Under the pieces are notes generated by a model. It saw nothing but the letters and a program-made list of their open reading frames with translations, made no database searches and was not told the origin of the DNA. 64,000 bases of DNA from Pseudomonas sp. 2FG (lineage in GTDB: Bacteria; Pseudomonadota; Gammaproteobacteria; Pseudomonadales; Pseudomonadaceae). The stretch covers positions 1-64,000 of the forward strand of contig NZ_SCMP01000014.1 in NCBI RefSeq assembly GCF_005502935.1. The letters are read 5' to 3'. The position numbers and the translations under genes were made by a program. This document shows positions 63,228 through 64,000 of the stretch, one piece after another. How positions within the stretch are numbered: the stretch's first letter is position 1; each line of letters starts with the position of its first letter.

Positions 63228-64000
63228 ATGGAAGATAAATCACAAGTAACAGTTAGTAAGGCTCCGGAACTTGAGAGCGAACAGACGCCCGAACAGCCAA
63301 TAACCGAAACCACTGCAAGCGCGGCGGCCAGCCCAGCCGCTGCCCCCACCGCCAACCCGGCAGTGCAACGGCAACGCGCCAGCCAGCTGGCCCAGGCCCT
63401 GCGCCATGAACTGCAAAAGGCCGTGATCGGCCAGAGTGCAGTGATCGACGACGTGCTGACCGCCCTGATCGCCGGCGGCCACGTGCTGGTCGAGGGCGTG
63501 CCCGGGCTCGGCAAAACCCTGCTGGTACGCGCCCTCGCGCGCTGCTTCGGCGGCGAGTTCTCACGCATTCAGTTCACCCCGGATCTGATGCCCAGCGACG
63601 TCACCGGCCATGCCGTGTACGACCTGCAGTCCGAGCAGTTCAAGCTGCGCAAGGGCCCGGTGTTCACCAACCTGCTGCTGGCCGATGAGATCAACCGCGC
63701 CCCGGCAAAAACCCAGGCGGCGCTGCTGGAAGTCATGCAGGAGCGTCAGGTGACCCTGGAGGGTCGTCCGCTGCCGGTGCCGCAACCCTTCATGGTGCTG
63801 GCCACGCAGAATCCCATCGAGCAGGAAGGCACTTACCCGCTGCCGGAAGCCGAACTCGACCGCTTTATGCTCAAGCTACGCATGGACTACCCAGCGGTCG
63901 ATGAGGAGCTGAGCCTGGTTCGCCAGGTGAGCCGCTCATCCAAGGCCGACATGCTGGAAGTCACGGCGCTACGCACCCTGCTGCAAGCCAAAGATGTGCA
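63228..64000 (+). CDS. MoxR-family AAA ATPase (5' part), start supplied by the island
   Basis: Runs off the right edge after 257 codons. From the ATG at 63228 the first 16 codons (MEDKSQVTVSKAPELE) are island-derived and AT-richer. SEQTPEQP onward is the host gene, followed by an Ala/Pro-rich linker and the AAA core with Walker A GVPGLGKT and Walker B LLADEIN, and the MoxR hallmark QNPIEQEGTYPLPEAELDRF. MoxR ATPases remodel or chaperone partner complexes; here the partners would be the DUF4129/DUF4350/SpoIIM/RDD proteins upstream. The original start was probably the ATG now split off at 39332. The ribosome site of the new start is weak (GGTAAG). Confidence 0.9.
   Translation, partial: MEDKSQVTVSKAPELESEQTPEQPITETTASAAASPAAAPTANPAVQRQRASQLAQALRHELQKAVIGQSAVIDDVLTALIAGGHVLVEGVPGLGKTLLVRALARCFGGEFSRIQFTPDLMPSDVTGHAVYDLQSEQFKLRKGPVFTNLLLADEINRAPAKTQAALLEVMQERQVTLEGRPLPVPQPFMVLATQNPIEQEGTYPLPEAELDRFMLKLRMDYPAVDEELSLVRQVSRSSKADMLEVTALRTLLQAKDV

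Larger units (their letters stand above)
39336..63276. mobile_element. Integrated defence island with recombinase module, about 23.9 kb
   Basis: Foreign block between the DUF4350 and MoxR genes of one operon. The left junction follows CCCTATGA (39335). On the right, AGCGAACAG (63276 onward) is preceded by GAG. Joining 39335 to 63277 would give ATG AGC GAA CAG, an ATGA stop/start overlap like those elsewhere in this operon. A GA dinucleotide (39334-39335 and 63275-63276) is shared by both ends. The block contains three tyrosine recombinases plus a small accessory gene at its left end, then defence-type genes with lower and variable GC. I found no long terminal inverted or direct repeats. Boundaries are inferred from operon logic. 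Confidence 0.8.

Noticed and set aside
39336..63276. CRISPR array or retron in the island
   Set aside because: No regularly spaced direct repeats and no reverse transcriptase or cas-like gene found on either strand.

Overview
The window is a stretch of a Pseudomonas chromosome. The host genes are GC-rich and include lineage markers: the H-NS-like regulator MvaT, the PHA-pathway enzyme PhaG, a LapA/LapD adhesin locus, Pseudomonas REP palindromes and a guanidine-I riboswitch operon. No coding region crosses both edges: the left edge cuts the 3' part of a giant RTX adhesin and the right edge cuts a MoxR-type ATPase gene.

Layout. 1-5.2 kb: C-terminal end of a LapA-like adhesin, a small conserved gene, intact lapD and a decayed lapG (frameshifts, stop codons, catalytic-cysteine region deleted). 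5.3-9.4 kb: alkylsulfatase with a divergent LysR regulator, and a divergent pair of paralogous Tyr/Arg/His/Asp-rich envelope proteins. 9.6-19.8 kb: guanidine-I (ykkC) riboswitch leading an operon with a three-part ABC importer, the two carboxyguanidine deiminase subunits (UAAP1/UAAP2), a biotin-dependent guanidine/urea carboxylase and allophanate hydrolase. Together these import guanidine and convert it to ammonia and CO2. The carboxylase gene carries an in-frame REP palindrome. 19.9-26.8 kb: a sensor diguanylate cyclase, a CWC protein, RsuA, a large HD-GYP sensor and PhaG. 26.9-34.6 kb: tRNA-Gly(CCC), a scrap-like region, a HerA-like ATPase, an IS481 stub, purU, mvaT, sbcB and a membrane protein.

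34.7-64 kb: an operon RDD, SpoIIM, DUF4129, DUF4350, MoxR, interrupted by a foreign island of about 23.9 kb (roughly 39336-63276). The island sits on the overlapping stop/start between DUF4350 and moxR. It has replaced the moxR start, so MoxR now begins on an island-derived ATG with about 16 new codons.

The island opens with three overlapping tyrosine-recombinase genes and a small HTH/coiled-coil gene. Its cargo looks like anti-phage defence: an 899-residue SF1 helicase with an unrecognised 500-residue N-terminus; a three-gene TerB / DUF2791 ATPase / Lhr-like helicase set matching Shango; a DEDD exonuclease in a 1.2-kb unit bounded by 64/65-bp inverted repeats; a DUF2726 putative nuclease; a NERD-SF1 helicase fusion; a putative plasmid fertility-inhibition-like protein; and a Gabija-type GajA/GajB pair. 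The best candidates for undescribed systems are the 899-residue helicase, the DUF2726 + NERD-helicase pair, and the inverted-repeat exonuclease unit.

All family calls come from motifs and remembered family members. No database search was possible.
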